Origin: Enterobacteriaceae bacterium UBA2655
Lineage (GTDB): Bacteria > Pseudomonadota > Gammaproteobacteria > Enterobacterales > Enterobacteriaceae
Reading direction: 5' to 3'
NCBI GenBank assembly: GCA_002359495.1
Contig: DENB01000109.1
Span: forward strand, 1 to 7,572
DNA: 7,572 bases
Part shown: piece by piece, positions 6,673 to 7,572 of the stretch
How the letters are laid out: every line of letters starts with the position of its first letter
Numbering within the stretch: position 1 is the first letter of the stretch
Notes under the pieces: model-generated
The model's input: only the letters and a program-made list of their open reading frames with translations
Database searches by the model: none
Told to the model about the DNA's origin: nothing
Translations under genes and position numbers: made by a program

Positions 6673-7572
6673 TCAAAAACGAACCAGCGCGGAACCCCAA
6701 GTGAAACCGCCACCAAAGGCTTCCAGCAAAATGAGTTGTCCGCGTTTGATGCGGCCGTCGCGCACCGCTTCATCCAGCGCGCAAGGCACTGAGGCGGCGG
6801 AGGTATTACCGTGACGGTCAAGCGTGACGACCACTTTATCCATGCCCATATGCAGCTTTTTCGCCGTCGCGCTGATGATGCGCAGGTTCGCCTGATGCGG
6901 CACCAGCCAGTCGAGCATTTCGCGATCGAGATTATTCGCCCGCAATGTTTCATCGACGATGTGCGCCAGTTCGGTGACTGCCACCTTGAAGACTTCGTTG
7001 CCGGACATGGTCAGGTAGGCCGGCTGATCCTGCCGGGCGCGATCCTGATACGGCAGCGACAGCAGTTGACCGTAGCGGCCGTCGGCGTGCAGATGCGTGG
7101 AGAAGATGCCCGGCTCTTCGCTCTGGCCCAGCACCACAGCGCCCGCGCCGTCGCCAAACAGGATAATGGTGCCGCGATCTTCGGGATCGAGCGTACGCGC
7201 CAGCACATCGGAGCCGATCACTAACGCATATTTCACCGCGCCGCTTTTAATGTATTGATCGGCGACACTCAGCGCGTAGGTAAAGCCGGCGCAGGCGGCG
7301 GCGAGATCGAAAGAGGCGCTGTCATTGATGCCCAGCATCTGCTGGATCATACAGGCCGAGCTGGGAAAAGCGTGGCTTGAGGAGGTCGTTGCGACAATGA
7401 TCAGGCCAATTTCCTGACTCTCTACGCCCGCCATTTCCAGCGCGCGCTGCGCCGCGGCGAAACCCATGCTGGCGACGGTCTCTTCCGGCGCCGCAATACG
7501 GCGCTCGCGGATGCCGGTACGGGTGACGATCCACTCGTCCGAAGTTTCCACCATTTTTTCCAGATCGGCGTT
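6673..7572 (-). CDS. fabH: 3-oxoacyl-ACP synthase III (KAS III), N-terminus missing (window edge)
   Basis: Condenses acetyl-CoA with malonyl-ACP to start fatty acid chains; a cytosolic homodimer. The frame is open through the last base of the window and holds 299 residues, which align with E. coli residues 19 to 317, so about 18 residues lie outside. With that numbering the active site is C112 (AAACAGF), H244 (PHQAN) and the Asn of HGNTSAAS (N274 in E. coli). W32 and the TRTGIRER segment belong to the CoA-binding region. [13 protein letters not shown] at the C-terminus is typical. The ATG at 7554 is an internal Met (residue 25), not the start. The stop is TGA, 16 bases before fabD. The fabH promoter, where FadR and ppGpp act in E. 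coli, would be outside this window. Confidence 0.98.
   Translation of the reverse strand, partial: NADLEKMVETSDEWIVTRTGIRERRIAAPEETVASMGFAAAQRALEMAGVESQEIGLIIVATTSSSHAFPSSACMIQQMLGINDSASFDLAAACAGFTYALSVADQYIKSGAVKYALVIGSDVLARTLDPEDRGTIILFGDGAGAVVLGQSEEPGIFSTHLHADGRYGQLLSLPYQDRARQDQPAYLTMSGNEVFKVAVTELAHIVDETLRANNLDREMLDWLVPHQANLRIISATAKKLHMGMDKVVVTLDRHGNTSAASVPCALDEAVRDGRIKRGQLILLEAFGGGFTWGSALVRF

Noticed and set aside
1..7572. A new multi-gene system (defence, mobile or biosynthetic) hidden in the window
   Set aside because: Every gene matches a known housekeeping family in its known order, with no inserted genes, mobile-element ends or long unexplained gaps.

Overview
This window is a chromosomal housekeeping block from a gamma-proteobacterium of the order Enterobacterales. 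All genes lie on the minus strand, so they are read here from right to left. Transcription order is fabH (5' end cut by the window edge), fabD, fabG, acpP, fabF, pabC, mltG (yceG), tmk, holB (3' end cut by the window edge). This is the order known from Escherichia coli. The proteins look like close E. coli relatives: key catalytic residues fall at the same numbers, and lengths match or differ by a few residues. The DNA is GC-rich, and holB, tmk, mltG and pabC diverge noticeably from E. coli. A relative such as Pantoea, Mixta or Erwinia is plausible, but I cannot fix the genus without a search.

Right part (about 3257-7572): the core type II fatty acid synthase. FabD loads malonate onto the acyl carrier protein AcpP. 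FabH starts chains from acetyl-CoA, FabG reduces the 3-ketoacyl-ACP, and FabF elongates. The fabH-fabD and fabD-fabG gaps are 16 and 10 bases, which indicates one transcript. A 154-base gap before acpP carries a strong-looking promoter, a FadR-like site and two hairpins. acpP is followed by a hairpin with a short T-tract, and fabF by a textbook intrinsic terminator. This layout would let acpP be made in large excess over its neighbours.

Left part (1-3139): pabC (p-aminobenzoate for folate), mltG (peptidoglycan lytic transglycosylase), tmk (dTMP kinase) and holB (DNA polymerase III delta-prime). They are packed with overlapping stop and start codons (TAATG twice, an 11-base overlap once), pointing to one translationally coupled unit after the fabF terminator.

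I see no mobile element, CRISPR array, tRNA or rRNA, and no gene-free stretch over 300 bases. I find no new multi-gene system. The points worth a second look are regulatory: FadR-like sites before acpP and pabC, a GNRA-loop hairpin in the acpP leader, the acpP-fabF hairpin crossed by an open frame joined to acpP by TAATG, and a 17-base alternating CG tract inside tmk.
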